DNA of 64,000 bases from a virus. The notes under the pieces were generated by a model. It had not been told where the DNA came from. It was given only the letters and a program-made list of their open reading frames with translations, and made no database searches. The stretch spans positions 1 through 64,000 of IMG/VR virus record IMGVR_UViG_3300032236_001631; one strand, given 5' to 3'. The position numbers and the translations under genes were made by a program. This document shows, piece after piece, positions 11,971-19,354 of the stretch (positions are counted from its first letter, which is position 1; each line of letters opens with the position of its first letter).

Positions 11971-12654
11971 TTATTTTGTTAATTCGTATTCAAGAAGAAT
12001 AGAAGAAAGTTCTTTTTGAACTTCATTAAGGAGATTTTTTTCCTTTTTATTTGGTTTCAGACTTTCCCATATACTAGAATCATCTGTAGAAAAATAAGCA
12101 TTAATCTCATCGACTATGACCTTTTTAGTATATCCAATATGAAGCAGATATTCTTCAATATTTTTGTAAAGGTTTGGAGTGATACGTTTAATTATCTTAT
12201 CAACTTTATTCTTATAATCTTTATTGAGATGATAAAGTGCATGAGCAACTTCATGTCTCTTGGTAATCTTATTATTACCTTCACTACCAATAAGATAATA
12301 CTTTGGATCTTTTTCATCCAATTCATCCATGATAGTATCATGAATGTCCATGATGACATCATCATAATAATTCATATCTATAGTATTTTTCTCATAATAA
12401 CATTTTTGAATCATAGAACCCGGAATATTAAATCCTGACCAATCAGCAGGATAACCAAAATAAACTTCTTTATTTTTCTTAGCATACAAGCGCATGAAAT
12501 CCAAAAGCTCAAAGTTTTTTCCACGAATCTCTTTGAAGGGAGATTCGTAAAACTCTTGCACACGGCAAAAAGTCATTGCAAGATCATAACGATTATTGAT
12601 TATGCAATGATAAATTCTATTAGAAATTTTTTCTAGTTTGTATTTAATTTTCAT
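11971..12654 (-). CDS. zincin-like HExxH protein
   Basis: A 227-residue protein. Residues near 133-142 read RHEVAHALYHLN, an HExxH zinc-protease motif, and VDEINAYFST about 45 residues later may supply the third (Glu) ligand. The combination HEVAHAL...DEVNAYLST resembles uncharacterised phage proteins often mis-labelled as transporter ATPases. A proteolytic role is inferred from the motif only. It overlaps its upstream neighbour by four bases. Confidence 0.65.
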   Translation of the reverse strand: MKIKYKLEKISNRIYHCIINNRYDLAMTFCRVQEFYESPFKEIRGKNFELLDFMRLYAKKNKEVYFGYPADWSGFNIPGSMIQKCYYEKNTIDMNYYDDVIMDIHDTIMDELDEKDPKYYLIGSEGNNKITKRHEVAHALYHLNKDYKNKVDKIIKRITPNLYKNIEEYLLHIGYTKKVIVDEINAYFSTDDSSIWESLKPNKKEKNLLNEVQKELSSILLEYELTK

Positions 12655-12854
12655 AATGGGTTTCCACTTTTAAGTTTTTCTATCATTTTATTCAATGATT
12701 TAGTATCTCCCTTGGAGATCATATTCCAAGGAATCTGATTTTCAAATGTATTATTAGGAGTAATTAACCATTTTGCAATTTCCTTCCTTTCCATAATTTC
12801 TTCAAGCTTCTCATACCATTCCATGCAGAGAAGATAATCATTATCAATATTCAT
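12651..12854 (-). CDS. small protein resembling MbcA/ParS antitoxin domain
   Basis: A 67-residue protein. The C-terminal half (AKWLITPNNTFENQIPWNMI, then SKGDTKSLNKMIEKL) loosely follows the WLxxPNxxLxxxxPxxxxxxGd pattern of the toxin-binding domain found in MbcA/ParS/Xre antitoxins. No adjacent RES-type toxin is visible, so it would be an orphan. The start at 12854 overlaps the upstream stop by 11 nt. The assignment is tentative. Confidence 0.5.
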   Translation of the reverse strand: MNIDNDYLLCMEWYEKLEEIMERKEIAKWLITPNNTFENQIPWNMISKGDTKSLNKMIEKLKSGNPL

Positions 12855-13143
12855 AATCATCCTCTTCTTCCAGATCAATTCTTTCCATAATAGATTCTCT
12901 TTGCTTTACTTTCTTATTAAAGAGACGAAGAGCTTTTTTTTCAAATTGAATCTGATCTTTTTCAGGAACAGCATCAATCATACACTCGGTTACAGAAACT
13001 AAAAGACCTGCCAATGTTTCTGCATCAAATGTAACATTATCTAATGTATTATATGTCTTGGCAGCAGGATAAAAAGTTTCCTTATCATGAGAAGATTTGA
13101 TAAAACCAAGTGCTAAAATTTGAATAAAATTATCATCATCCAT
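12844..13143 (-). CDS. hypothetical acidic protein
   Basis: A 99-residue protein, helical (ETLAGLLVSVTECMIDAVPE) with an extremely acidic tail (RIDLEEEDDYEY). It belongs to the 14300-10662 operon with a TAATATG junction upstream. No family recognised. Confidence 0.6.
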   Translation of the reverse strand: MDDDNFIQILALGFIKSSHDKETFYPAAKTYNTLDNVTFDAETLAGLLVSVTECMIDAVPEKDQIQFEKKALRLFNKKVKQRESIMERIDLEEEDDYEY

Positions 13144-13144
13144 A

Positions 13145-13576
13145 TTAATTGTCCCTTATTTTTAAACATTCAGTAAGCATGTCTGCACATTGCAGTGCAG
13201 TAAGTTCCTTATTATACTCCATACTACGACCAATATACTTGTACCACCAAACCTTAAAGTCCAATGGTTTATAATAGAAATTGGGTGCATGTTCTTCTCC
13301 ACACCATTTACAATCTTCTGCCTCACACCAGCAGTAGCGATGTAAAGAGAACACGCAATTATCTACATTCGTACCATACTTGTCAGCCCATTCACCTTCT
13401 TCTGAATGGTAATCTGCAATGGCACGAATAACAGAATCAATAAGATAATCTTTTTTTGTTCCAAACATTCCAATAGGAACTATGAATTCTATTTGTTCAG
13501 GCATTTCATATGGATCATATTCCAATAACTCAGAAATGGATGGAAATCCATCATCTTTTTCAATTTTTTCACTCAT
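13145..13576 (-). CDS. Cys-cluster phage protein
   Basis: A 143-residue protein. The centre holds RYCWCEAEDCKWCGEEHAPN followed by FYYKP, a four-cysteine cluster suited to zinc, seen in a group of phage proteins of unknown role. It is preceded by an acidic region and followed by WWYKYIGRSMEYN. It overlaps the upstream gene by four bases. Confidence 0.7.
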   Translation of the reverse strand: MSEKIEKDDGFPSISELLEYDPYEMPEQIEFIVPIGMFGTKKDYLIDSVIRAIADYHSEEGEWADKYGTNVDNCVFSLHRYCWCEAEDCKWCGEEHAPNFYYKPLDFKVWWYKYIGRSMEYNKELTALQCADMLTECLKIRDN

Positions 13577-14049
13577 TTGTGATAGATAATATAACCAATG
13601 ATTATAGCAAATGCAACAAAATTCACAAAAAATGCAATCTGAAGTTTGAAGATAAGACTGAAATATTTCTTGTAAAGATCATCCAACATATTACCATCTT
13701 GAGTAATCACCTTGATTACTCTCTCATGAATATCTTGATGATTAGCCAGACATTCATTATGTTTACCAAACAAACCAGCAAGAGAATTAAACCCATCATG
13801 ATTAGTTTGAATCATATTTCTATGAGAATGCTGAACAGATACTAAGGCTTCAAGTGCTTGATTGGTAGACTTGGAAACCTTATCTATAGAATCATTGATC
13901 TTGGACAAAACCTGATCTAATTCTTTGACAGAATCCATACTCACCGAACTTGTTGTCATTGAATAAGCAACAGGAAAAGTACTACTAGTATTAGTAGTAT
14001 AAGTTTCTGAAACAACATTTTCTGATTTTTTTTCCTTTTTCTTTTTCAT
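13573..14049 (-). CDS. tail-anchored coiled-coil membrane protein
   Basis: A 158-residue protein. A Lys/Ser/Thr-rich N-terminus leads to a long helical coiled-coil region (VKELDQVLSKINDSIDKVSK) and one C-terminal membrane span (AFFVNFVAFAIIIGYIIYHK). It is likely anchored at the host inner membrane with the bulk in the cytoplasm. Function unknown; it overlaps the neighbour by four bases. Confidence 0.65.
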   Translation of the reverse strand: MKKKKEKKSENVVSETYTTNTSSTFPVAYSMTTSSVSMDSVKELDQVLSKINDSIDKVSKSTNQALEALVSVQHSHRNMIQTNHDGFNSLAGLFGKHNECLANHQDIHERVIKVITQDGNMLDDLYKKYFSLIFKLQIAFFVNFVAFAIIIGYIIYHK

Positions 14050-14300
14050 GAGATTTGTATAAAGGTTGGAGTCTTTTCTCCTACATATGATCCGATGATA
14101 TTGTACTCAAAGTATTCGACTGCTTCTTCATTGGTCATACCATCAGCCATTAATTTTTCGATACACTTTCCCATATCATAAGCTACATGATTCTCTTGTC
14201 CAAATCTAGAAGCAACACCGATGATACAATCATCAAATCCATCAGCAAATAACAATTCTTCATCATTAAAATTTTCTACAATGGTTTCTCGAATGTCCAT
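14046..14300 (-). CDS. common phage hypothetical protein
   Basis: An 84-residue protein. The C-terminal part (MTNEEAVEYFEYNIIGSYVG, EKTPTF) matches a motif frequent in phage proteins of unknown function (EAxEYFexNxxGaYvGexTPxf). It is the first gene of a ten-gene operon reading down to 10662. Confidence 0.72.
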   Translation of the reverse strand: MDIRETIVENFNDEELLFADGFDDCIIGVASRFGQENHVAYDMGKCIEKLMADGMTNEEAVEYFEYNIIGSYVGEKTPTFIQIS

Positions 14301-14334
14301 ATGAATATGATATATTATAATTTTAAATTGTCAA
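14300..14334 (-). promoter_or_regulatory. early-type promoter of the 14300-10662 operon
   Basis: TTGACA (14329-14334), 16-bp spacer, TATCAT (14307-14312). The predicted +1 is the A of the ATG at 14300. The -35 box lies in the last codons of the methyltransferase gene. Confidence 0.7.
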
Positions 14335-15234
14335 TAGTTGCTGAGAACATCTTTTTTCAATCAGAGGAATATAATCAGGATTCAATTCAATTAGAATTGC
14401 CTTCTTACCTTGCTCAAGTGCAACCTGTCCTGTTGTTCCCGATCCACCAAAAGGATCAAGAACAGTTCCATCTTCAGGGCATCCTGCTGTGATGCAAGGT
14501 CGGATGAGATCAGGAGGGAATACTGCGAAGTGTGCGCCTTTATATGGCTTAGTTGTAACGCTCCATACACTTCTCTTGTTAGCCATAGGATATGACTTGG
14601 TTAGACCAGTATGAGGCTGAAGACCAGATCCTTCATTATGATACTTTCCTTTGGTACGATCTCTTGTTCCCCAATCCTGTTTAGAAGGAATCTTGATTGC
14701 CTCATTGTCAAAATAATACTTGTTAGACTTGGACATGAGGAAAATATACTCATGAGCCTTGGTACAACGATCAGTGACAGATTCAGGCATTGGGTTAGGT
14801 TTGTGCCAAATTATATCTTGACGCAAATACCACCCATCAGCACGAAGAGCAAAAGCAAGCATCCAAGGAATGCCAATAAGATCTTTACTCTTGAGTCCAT
14901 CAACAATACGATTCTTGGATATTACTTGAGCATTACGTCCTTTGGGATTCTTAGGATCACGATGCTTTCCTTTGTCACCAGTTCCTACATAGCTGTCTCC
15001 GATGTTAAGCCAGAGAGTACCATCATTCTTTAAAACTCTACGAACTTCACGAAACAAAAGAACAAGCTTGTTGACATACTCTTCAGGAGTTTGCTCTTGT
15101 CCAATCTGTCCATCCATTCCATAATCACGCAAAGCATAATAGGGAGGAGAAGTCACGCAACAATTTACGGATTCATCTGGAAGTTTTTTAAGAACCTCAA
15201 GGCTATCACCACAAAGGATTTGAAGGTTGTCCAT
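14323..15234 (-). CDS. beta-class DNA methyltransferase (N6-A or N4-C)
   Basis: A 303-residue protein. Catalytic motif IV is TSPPYYALRDYG (residues near 29-40) and the AdoMet-binding motif I is DPFGGSGTTGQVALEQ near residue 260. Catalytic motif first and FxGxG last is the beta-class order. Such phage enzymes usually protect DNA against restriction or alter regulation. No cognate endonuclease is next to it, so it appears orphan. The recognition site cannot be read. The start overlaps the upstream stop as TAATG. Confidence 0.92.
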   Translation of the reverse strand: MDNLQILCGDSLEVLKKLPDESVNCCVTSPPYYALRDYGMDGQIGQEQTPEEYVNKLVLLFREVRRVLKNDGTLWLNIGDSYVGTGDKGKHRDPKNPKGRNAQVISKNRIVDGLKSKDLIGIPWMLAFALRADGWYLRQDIIWHKPNPMPESVTDRCTKAHEYIFLMSKSNKYYFDNEAIKIPSKQDWGTRDRTKGKYHNEGSGLQPHTGLTKSYPMANKRSVWSVTTKPYKGAHFAVFPPDLIRPCITAGCPEDGTVLDPFGGSGTTGQVALEQGKKAILIELNPDYIPLIEKRCSQQLLTI

Positions 15235-15497
15235 TATTTAGGCAGTTGAAGATTCAGAGCATCCTTTACACGATTAAAAAGAATAGTGTTAACCAGTTCC
15301 GCCTCATACTTCTTGATATAATACTCTTTATTATGATTGATATATAAAATACCTGCTACAAACAAAAAAATTACAATAAGCATGTTAATTGCATGTTTGG
15401 TATATCCCATCAAAAGACGAGCTATAATCAAAGAGAGTAGTAAACAAGAAGATGCTAGAAGCATACTTTGAATTGTTTGGAGTGTGTCTGGATTCAT
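15234..15497 (-). CDS. small membrane protein
   Basis: An 87-residue protein with two membrane spans (near residues 10-29 and 36-53) and a charged helical C-terminus (NKEYYIKKYEAELVNTILFN). It is the first gene of the two-gene unit with the methyltransferase. Function unknown. Confidence 0.65.
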   Translation of the reverse strand: MNPDTLQTIQSMLLASSCLLLSLIIARLLMGYTKHAINMLIVIFLFVAGILYINHNKEYYIKKYEAELVNTILFNRVKDALNLQLPK

Positions 15498-15499
15498 AT

Positions 15500-15535
15500 T
15501 TTTAGGATTATAGGTTATAGGATATAGATAGTCAA
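15500..15535 (-). promoter_or_regulatory. early-type promoter, strong
   Basis: TTGACT (15530-15535), 17-bp spacer, perfect TATAAT (15507-15512). Predicted leader about 3 nt before the ATG at 15497. It drives the membrane protein and the methyltransferase. Confidence 0.75.
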
Positions 15536-15552
15536 GAGTTTATTTTTAAACA

Positions 15553-16773
15553 ATGATTGTAAATAAAAGAGTGACCGATAAAATTTTTGTTCAAATTGCT
15601 TCTTACAGAGATCATGAACTCATTCCAACAATAAAGGATTGTATTGAGAAAGCGAAACATCCTGAGAATCTCACCTTTGGAATCTGTTGGCAAAGAGATG
15701 AACATGAGTCTTTGGATGAATTTAAAGATGATCCTAGATTCAAGATTATAGATGTTCCTTGGCACGAAAGCAAGGGATTATGTTGGGCTAGAAGTTTGAT
15801 TCAAAAGCTGTGGAATGATGAGAAGTATACAATGCAACTTGATAGTCATCATAGATTTGTACAGAATTGGGATGAAGAATTAATTGAGATGATGAGTCTT
15901 GTGGATTCAGAAAAACCAATTATAACTTCTTATGCTGGAATGTATTCTCCAAAAGAAAACAAGCTTTTAAACTTTGAACCTTATAAGATGGTTGCCGATA
16001 AGTTTACTCCTTCTGGTACTATTCTTTTTTATCCATCCACTATAGCAGAATATAAAGAACTAAAAGCTCCCATCCCTGCAAGATTTGTAAGTGGACATTT
16101 CTATTTCACTCTTGGTATTCATTGTAAAGAATACAAATATGATCCTAATTTATATTTCGCAGGTGATGAAATAAGTCTCAGTATTCGTTCCTTTACTTTA
16201 GGATATGACTTGTTTCATCCTCATAAACTGGTTATCTGGCACGAGTATACCAGAGAAGGGAGAACAAAGCACTGGACTGATTTCAACGAAGAGAACAAAA
16301 AATCAGGTAAGATAGAAAAACAATGGTGGGAGATGGATGTGGAAAGTAAAAAAAGATTAAGACACATGCTAAGAGAAGAGGATAATCAAATAGACTTAGG
16401 TGAGTATGATCTAGGTACTGTAAGAAGCCATACTGATTATGAACTCTATGCAGGTATAGACTTTAAGAATAGAAAGCTACATCCTGATACACTCAAAGGA
16501 GTTAATCCTCCGATCAATGACACATCAAAATGGTTTAAATTAGAAGAACAGACTTACAATTTAAATCTTAACATACCCAAAACAGAAAACTTTAAATTCA
16601 TTTATATTGGAGTTGAAGATGAAAATGGTAATGTAATTTATAGAGAAGACTTATATGAATACAAGCCTTTATTAAATGTAGAATTCAAATCCTTTACTCC
16701 TCCTTATAAATGGATACACTGGCCCGTTGATCTTAGCGACAATTGGGTTGATAGAGTAGATTCAATTATCTAA
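15553..16773 (+). CDS. GlcNAc-type glycosyltransferase
   Basis: A 406-residue protein. The N-terminal part (KIFVQIASYRDHELIPTIKD; FGICWQRDEHES; GLCWARSLIQKLW; MQLDSHHRFVQNWD) follows the glycosyltransferase family related to protein GlcNAc-transferases (PF11397 type). DSHHRF stands in the metal-binding DxD position. The C-terminal 100 residues are an extra beta-rich domain. A phage enzyme of this kind may glycosylate virion proteins, DNA or host surface. It is the only plus-strand gene in this region and converges with the RmlC unit, overlapping it by 12 nt. Confidence 0.85.
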   Translation: MIVNKRVTDKIFVQIASYRDHELIPTIKDCIEKAKHPENLTFGICWQRDEHESLDEFKDDPRFKIIDVPWHESKGLCWARSLIQKLWNDEKYTMQLDSHHRFVQNWDEELIEMMSLVDSEKPIITSYAGMYSPKENKLLNFEPYKMVADKFTPSGTILFYPSTIAEYKELKAPIPARFVSGHFYFTLGIHCKEYKYDPNLYFAGDEISLSIRSFTLGYDLFHPHKLVIWHEYTREGRTKHWTDFNEENKKSGKIEKQWWEMDVESKKRLRHMLREEDNQIDLGEYDLGTVRSHTDYELYAGIDFKNRKLHPDTLKGVNPPINDTSKWFKLEEQTYNLNLNIPKTENFKFIYIGVEDENGNVIYREDLYEYKPLLNVEFKSFTPPYKWIHWPVDLSDNWVDRVDSII

Positions 16774-16983
16774 TACTTCAGATAACTTGCGCTGTAATCT
16801 CATGGCAGCACCTATACTCATAGTAATTAAAATTCCTTCAAATGATATTTGAATTATAGTATTTTCCTTTACTTCTCCAGAAGCATCAGGAATTTCTTTA
16901 ACTGTAATATCTCCTTTAACTATAAAAGGTTCTTTCTTTTTCGTAGTAGGAATTTCATTGGCTTTCTTTGATTTAGGTTTCAC
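16762..16983 (-). CDS. hypothetical protein, GTG start likely
   Basis: A 73-residue protein, Lys/Pro-rich at the N-terminus and helical at the C-terminus (ITMSIGAAMRLQRKLSEVLD). An ATG at 17049 would overlap the RmlC-like gene by 77 nt. A GTG at 16983, overlapping by 11 nt, fits the compact style better. The start remains uncertain. Its end overlaps the convergent glycosyltransferase gene. Confidence 0.5.
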   Translation of the reverse strand: MKPKSKKANEIPTTKKKEPFIVKGDITVKEIPDASGEVKENTIIQISFEGILITMSIGAAMRLQRKLSEVLDN

Positions 16984-17524
16984 GGTATTTCTCACAATAC
17001 TTAAAGGAGATACCAGCCAAATCTTTAGGAGAAATGATAAGATCATCAAGCCATTTCCAATTTATATTGACATCAGGATCATTCCAGATCAAAGTTCTTT
17101 CCGCTTCCTTATTCCAAGAATTTGAACAACAATAGTTAAATTCTGTTCCCCTTTCAAGAGTAAGGAACCCATGAGCACATCCCTTTGGGATGAAAAGTCT
17201 ATTACCATTTGGTATGAGATCAACCGAATCCCATTGACCAAAAGTTGGAGAATCTTCTCGAAGATCAACAAAGACATCCTGAACCTTTCCGTGACTAACC
17301 CAAACTAGTTTTGCTTGTGCATTAAATCCAACCTGATAGTGTAATCCTCTAAGAACGTTCTTATGAGAAATACTGGTGTTAATTTGGGCAATATTTAGAT
17401 TAAGAATACCTAAATTGTTATATATGTCTCTATTAAAAGTTGTATAAAATGTTCCTCTATCATCTTCATGAAAGACAGGCTTGATGATAAAAGCACCATC
17501 AATTTTTGTTTCTATTTTTATCAT
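16973..17524 (-). CDS. rmlC: RmlC-like dTDP-sugar 3,5-epimerase
   Basis: A 183-residue protein of normal RmlC length. Motifs include DDRGTFYTTFNRDIYN, NVLRGLHYQ with the catalytic His, VFVDLREDSPTFGQW, FIPKGCAHGFLTL and the C-terminal IWNDPDVNINWKW. The enzyme epimerises dTDP-4-keto-6-deoxyglucose on the way to dTDP-rhamnose. No RmlA, B or D is in the window, so it either uses host intermediates or acts on a related sugar. Next to a glycosyltransferase it suggests a sugar-modification function. Confidence 0.9.
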   Translation of the reverse strand: MIKIETKIDGAFIIKPVFHEDDRGTFYTTFNRDIYNNLGILNLNIAQINTSISHKNVLRGLHYQVGFNAQAKLVWVSHGKVQDVFVDLREDSPTFGQWDSVDLIPNGNRLFIPKGCAHGFLTLERGTEFNYCCSNSWNKEAERTLIWNDPDVNINWKWLDDLIISPKDLAGISFKYCEKYRET

Positions 17525-17696
17525 AAATTTTTTTCTTTTTTTTATATTTTTTAATCAAAGGTTTGAATGTATCTAGCTTTAAAACTTTTCTTCTATAATC
17601 TTGATACCATTTCTTTAATGAATCATCATCCAATATTACATATGATTCAGAACTAAATTCAGTTTCTTTACCAAATGGATTATAATCATTATTCAT
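17499..17696 (-). CDS. small basic protein
   Basis: A 65-residue protein: acidic N-terminal half, then a very basic C-terminus (KKYKKKKKIYDKNRNKN). It overlaps the RmlC-like gene by 26 nt and follows the gene at 17700-17864 by three bases. Function unknown. Confidence 0.55.
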   Translation of the reverse strand: MNNDYNPFGKETEFSSESYVILDDDSLKKWYQDYRRKVLKLDTFKPLIKKYKKKKKIYDKNRNKN

Positions 17697-17699
17697 ATA

Positions 17700-17864
17700 C
17701 TACCAGTTTCTATTCATTTCTATTCGTATGCTTTCATTATACTCTTCGTCATTAATATCTTCAATAATATAACAACACTTGTAATATTTTTCGGATTCTG
17801 GTTCAATGAAAAGCATTTGAAACCTTACAATCAGTCGAGCTAGTTTGTATTTGATTCGGTACAT
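17700..17864 (-). CDS. 54-residue protein
   Basis: Reads MYRIKYKLARLIVRFQMLFI followed by an acidic Tyr/Cys-containing tail (KYYKCCYIIEDINDEEY). It ends TAG three bases before the next ATG. Its ATG is partly within an inverted repeat (ATAATTGG...CCAATTAT, about 17865-17895). No family recognised. Confidence 0.55.
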   Translation of the reverse strand: MYRIKYKLARLIVRFQMLFIEPESEKYYKCCYIIEDINDEEYNESIRIEMNRNW

Positions 17865-17932
17865 ATAATTGGTGCTTTATATTTTACTCCAATTATCTGT
17901 ATTAGCAAAGTCTTTTTGCTAAAAATGTTAAA
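17860..17932 (-). promoter_or_regulatory. two hairpins in a 68-nt gap
   Basis: TAGCAAA/TTTGCTA with a 5-nt loop (about 17902-17921) is followed by an 8-bp inverted repeat ATAATTGG/CCAATTAT that reaches the ATG at 17864. There is no T-run, so these look like leader structures and not a terminator. Confidence 0.4.
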
Positions 17933-18112
17933 CTATTTTACGAATCCTTCATCCATTAAATACATGATTATGATATTAGCTTCTTCATCAGGAACCTCTT
18001 CATCACTTGCTTCATCATCATTATCATAGGCAACTTCAATTACATTACCTTTTTGGATGATGAGATAATCCTTCCCTCTTATCTTAATTGGAAAGAAAGA
18101 AGCATTTTTCAT
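17933..18112 (-). CDS. 59-residue acidic protein
   Basis: Reads MKNASFFPIKIRGKDYLIIQ, then an acidic stretch (DNDDEASDEEVPDEEANIII) ending MDEGFVK. It is preceded by TATAAT two bases before the ATG and a short TCGC/GCGA hairpin. Unknown function; it could be a small inhibitor-type acidic protein, but nothing shows a target. Confidence 0.55.
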   Translation of the reverse strand: MKNASFFPIKIRGKDYLIIQKGNVIEVAYDNDDEASDEEVPDEEANIIIMYLMDEGFVK

Positions 18113-18160
18113 ATTATTATAAAGTCGCTTTATAGCGATATATAATAATACTTAATGTTT

Positions 18161-18295
18161 TTACAGATCAAAAAACTCAATAATCATCATACGAATTATT
18201 AAAATTTCACGATATATCAGAAAATATAAAATTTCAGGAAGATTTTTTAAGAAGTAATAGACTAACCAAAAATAATACTTAAATCCTTTTTTCAT
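18161..18295 (-). CDS. 44-residue hydrophobic protein
   Basis: Reads MKKGFKYYFWLVYYFLKNLP, then two more hydrophobic segments ending EFFDL. Its ATG overlaps the stop of the upstream lipoprotein gene as TAATG, so it could be coupled to it. A short membrane peptide, tentatively real. Confidence 0.5.
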   Translation of the reverse strand: MKKGFKYYFWLVYYFLKNLPEILYFLIYREILIIRMMIIEFFDL

Positions 18296-18957
18296 TAGTG
18301 ACGACCACCTCCACCGTAGCTTCCTCCACCATAGCTTCCACCACCGTAGGAACGACTTCCTCCACCGTAGCTTCCACCACCATAGGAACGACTTCCTCCA
18401 CCGTAGCTTCCTCCACCATAGCTTCCACCACCGTAGGAACGACTTCCTCCACCGTAGCTTCCTCCACCATAGCTTCCACCACCGTAGGAACGACTTCCTC
18501 CAGTATAGCTTCCTGTATGGCTATAAGAACCTCCACCTGCTGTAGTGTTTCCTGTATATGTATTTCCTCTTCTACCTGTTACAGAGGTAGAACCTGTATA
18601 TGTTCCATTATTATATGACCCATTGCGAGTAGCACTACCTGCTGTGGTAGAATTATTATAGGTTGTAGTTGATGTATAGGTGGTATTACCGCTGTTATTG
18701 TTATAACTTCCATAACCATATCCAAACAAACCGCCTAGCCAACCTAAACCACCACCATAACCATAACCATAACCTCCATAACCTCCATAGACAGGATAAT
18801 ATCCACCGCCATATGAACCAGAGGTTCCGTAACAATAGGGATTATCATAACCAACTGGAACAATTGCTGCACCATCAGGTCCAACAGCAATAGGAGGATA
18901 ATAGGCACATGCACAAAGCGAAAAGCTCAATGCGACTAGGAGTAATATTTTTTTCAT
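18295..18957 (-). CDS. Gly/Ser/Tyr-repeat lipoprotein
   Basis: A 220-residue protein. Residues 1-18 are a lipoprotein signal peptide (MKKILLLVALSFSLCAC) with the lipid-carrying Cys at about residue 17. The rest is low complexity: a GYGG-rich segment, an Asn/Thr-rich segment, and a C-terminal run of SYGGGSRSYGGGSYGGGS repeats. The DNA repeat (18298-18500) is almost perfect. Phage lipoproteins can block receptors after infection (superinfection exclusion, as Llp of T5); this is only an analogy. The start at 18957 is set by the signal peptide and promoter. Confidence 0.75.
   Translation of the reverse strand: MKKILLLVALSFSLCACAYYPPIAVGPDGAAIVPVGYDNPYCYGTSGSYGGGYYPVYGGYGGYGYGYGGGLGWLGGLFGYGYGSYNNNSGNTTYTSTTTYNNSTTAGSATRNGSYNNGTYTGSTSVTGRRGNTYTGNTTAGGGSYSHTGSYTGGSRSYGGGSYGGGSYGGGSRSYGGGSYGGGSYGGGSRSYGGGSYGGGSRSYGGGSYGGGSYGGGGRH
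18298..18500. repeat. tandem DNA repeat in the lipoprotein gene
   Basis: Units of 18-21 bp such as GTAGCTTCCTCCACCATAGC alternate with GTAGGAACGACTTCC in higher-order blocks of about 60 bp. The repeats are nearly exact at DNA level, which suggests recent slippage-type expansion. Confidence 0.85.
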
Positions 18958-18960
18958 AAC

Positions 18961-18996
18961 AAAAAGAATACTACTAATTTTTTCCGGTAAAGGCAA
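18961..18996 (-). promoter_or_regulatory. early-type promoter of the lipoprotein gene
   Basis: TTGCCT (18991-18996), 17-bp spacer, TAGTAT (18968-18973). Predicted leader about 4 nt before the ATG at 18957. Confidence 0.6.
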
Positions 18997-19013
18997 GAAT
19001 TATTTTTTACAAA

Positions 19014-19139
19014 TCAATACTTCTTGACCAACTTGCCTTTAATCTTAATAAATCCCTCTACCTTTCCAGACAACTTTGGAAAGTTGTTCTTATATGCTTT
19101 GCTGAAGGATGATCTGTCTTTGTCTCCTTTACCAGCCAT
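19014..19139 (-). CDS. 41-residue MAGKGD protein
   Basis: Reads MAGKGDKDRSSFSKAYKNNF and ends in a basic tail (KIKGKLVKKY). The opening MAGKGDxxR is frequent at the start of small phage proteins of unknown function. It lies two bases after the stop of the gene at 19142-19339. Confidence 0.6.
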   Translation of the reverse strand: MAGKGDKDRSSFSKAYKNNFPKLSGKVEGFIKIKGKLVKKY

Positions 19140-19141
19140 TT

Positions 19142-19339
19142 TTAAACCTTATAAGTAAAATTGATACTAGCATTCTTGTCGTTTTTGTTTACGACATCGT
19201 GAGTAAGAGGATAAAATCCTCTACTTCTTAGCGTACTCAGAATCTTGGTGATTTCTGTGTTGATAAGTGATTCTCTTTCAGAGAATGAAGCACCGGGTTT
19301 GAATTCTACTGTGTGTTTTATGCTTAATATTTGACTCAT
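19142..19339 (-). CDS. hypothetical small protein
   Basis: A 65-residue alpha/beta protein (SLINTEITKILSTLRSRGFY; KNASINFTYKV). A TAAATA box (19347-19352) stands just before the ATG, with a predicted leader of about 1 nt, so it may be a late gene. No family recognised. Confidence 0.6.
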   Translation of the reverse strand: MSQILSIKHTVEFKPGASFSERESLINTEITKILSTLRSRGFYPLTHDVVNKNDKNASINFTYKV

Positions 19340-19354
19340 AATCTTATATTTAGA

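Noticed and set aside
12016-12438. Plus-strand 140-residue hydrophobic frame
   Set aside because: Antisense to the HExxH gene, which has a clear motif and operon joints.
18298-18618. Plus-strand 106-residue Thr/Ser repeat frame
   Set aside because: It is the antisense shadow of the Gly-rich lipoprotein repeats; the signal peptide and promoter are on the minus strand.
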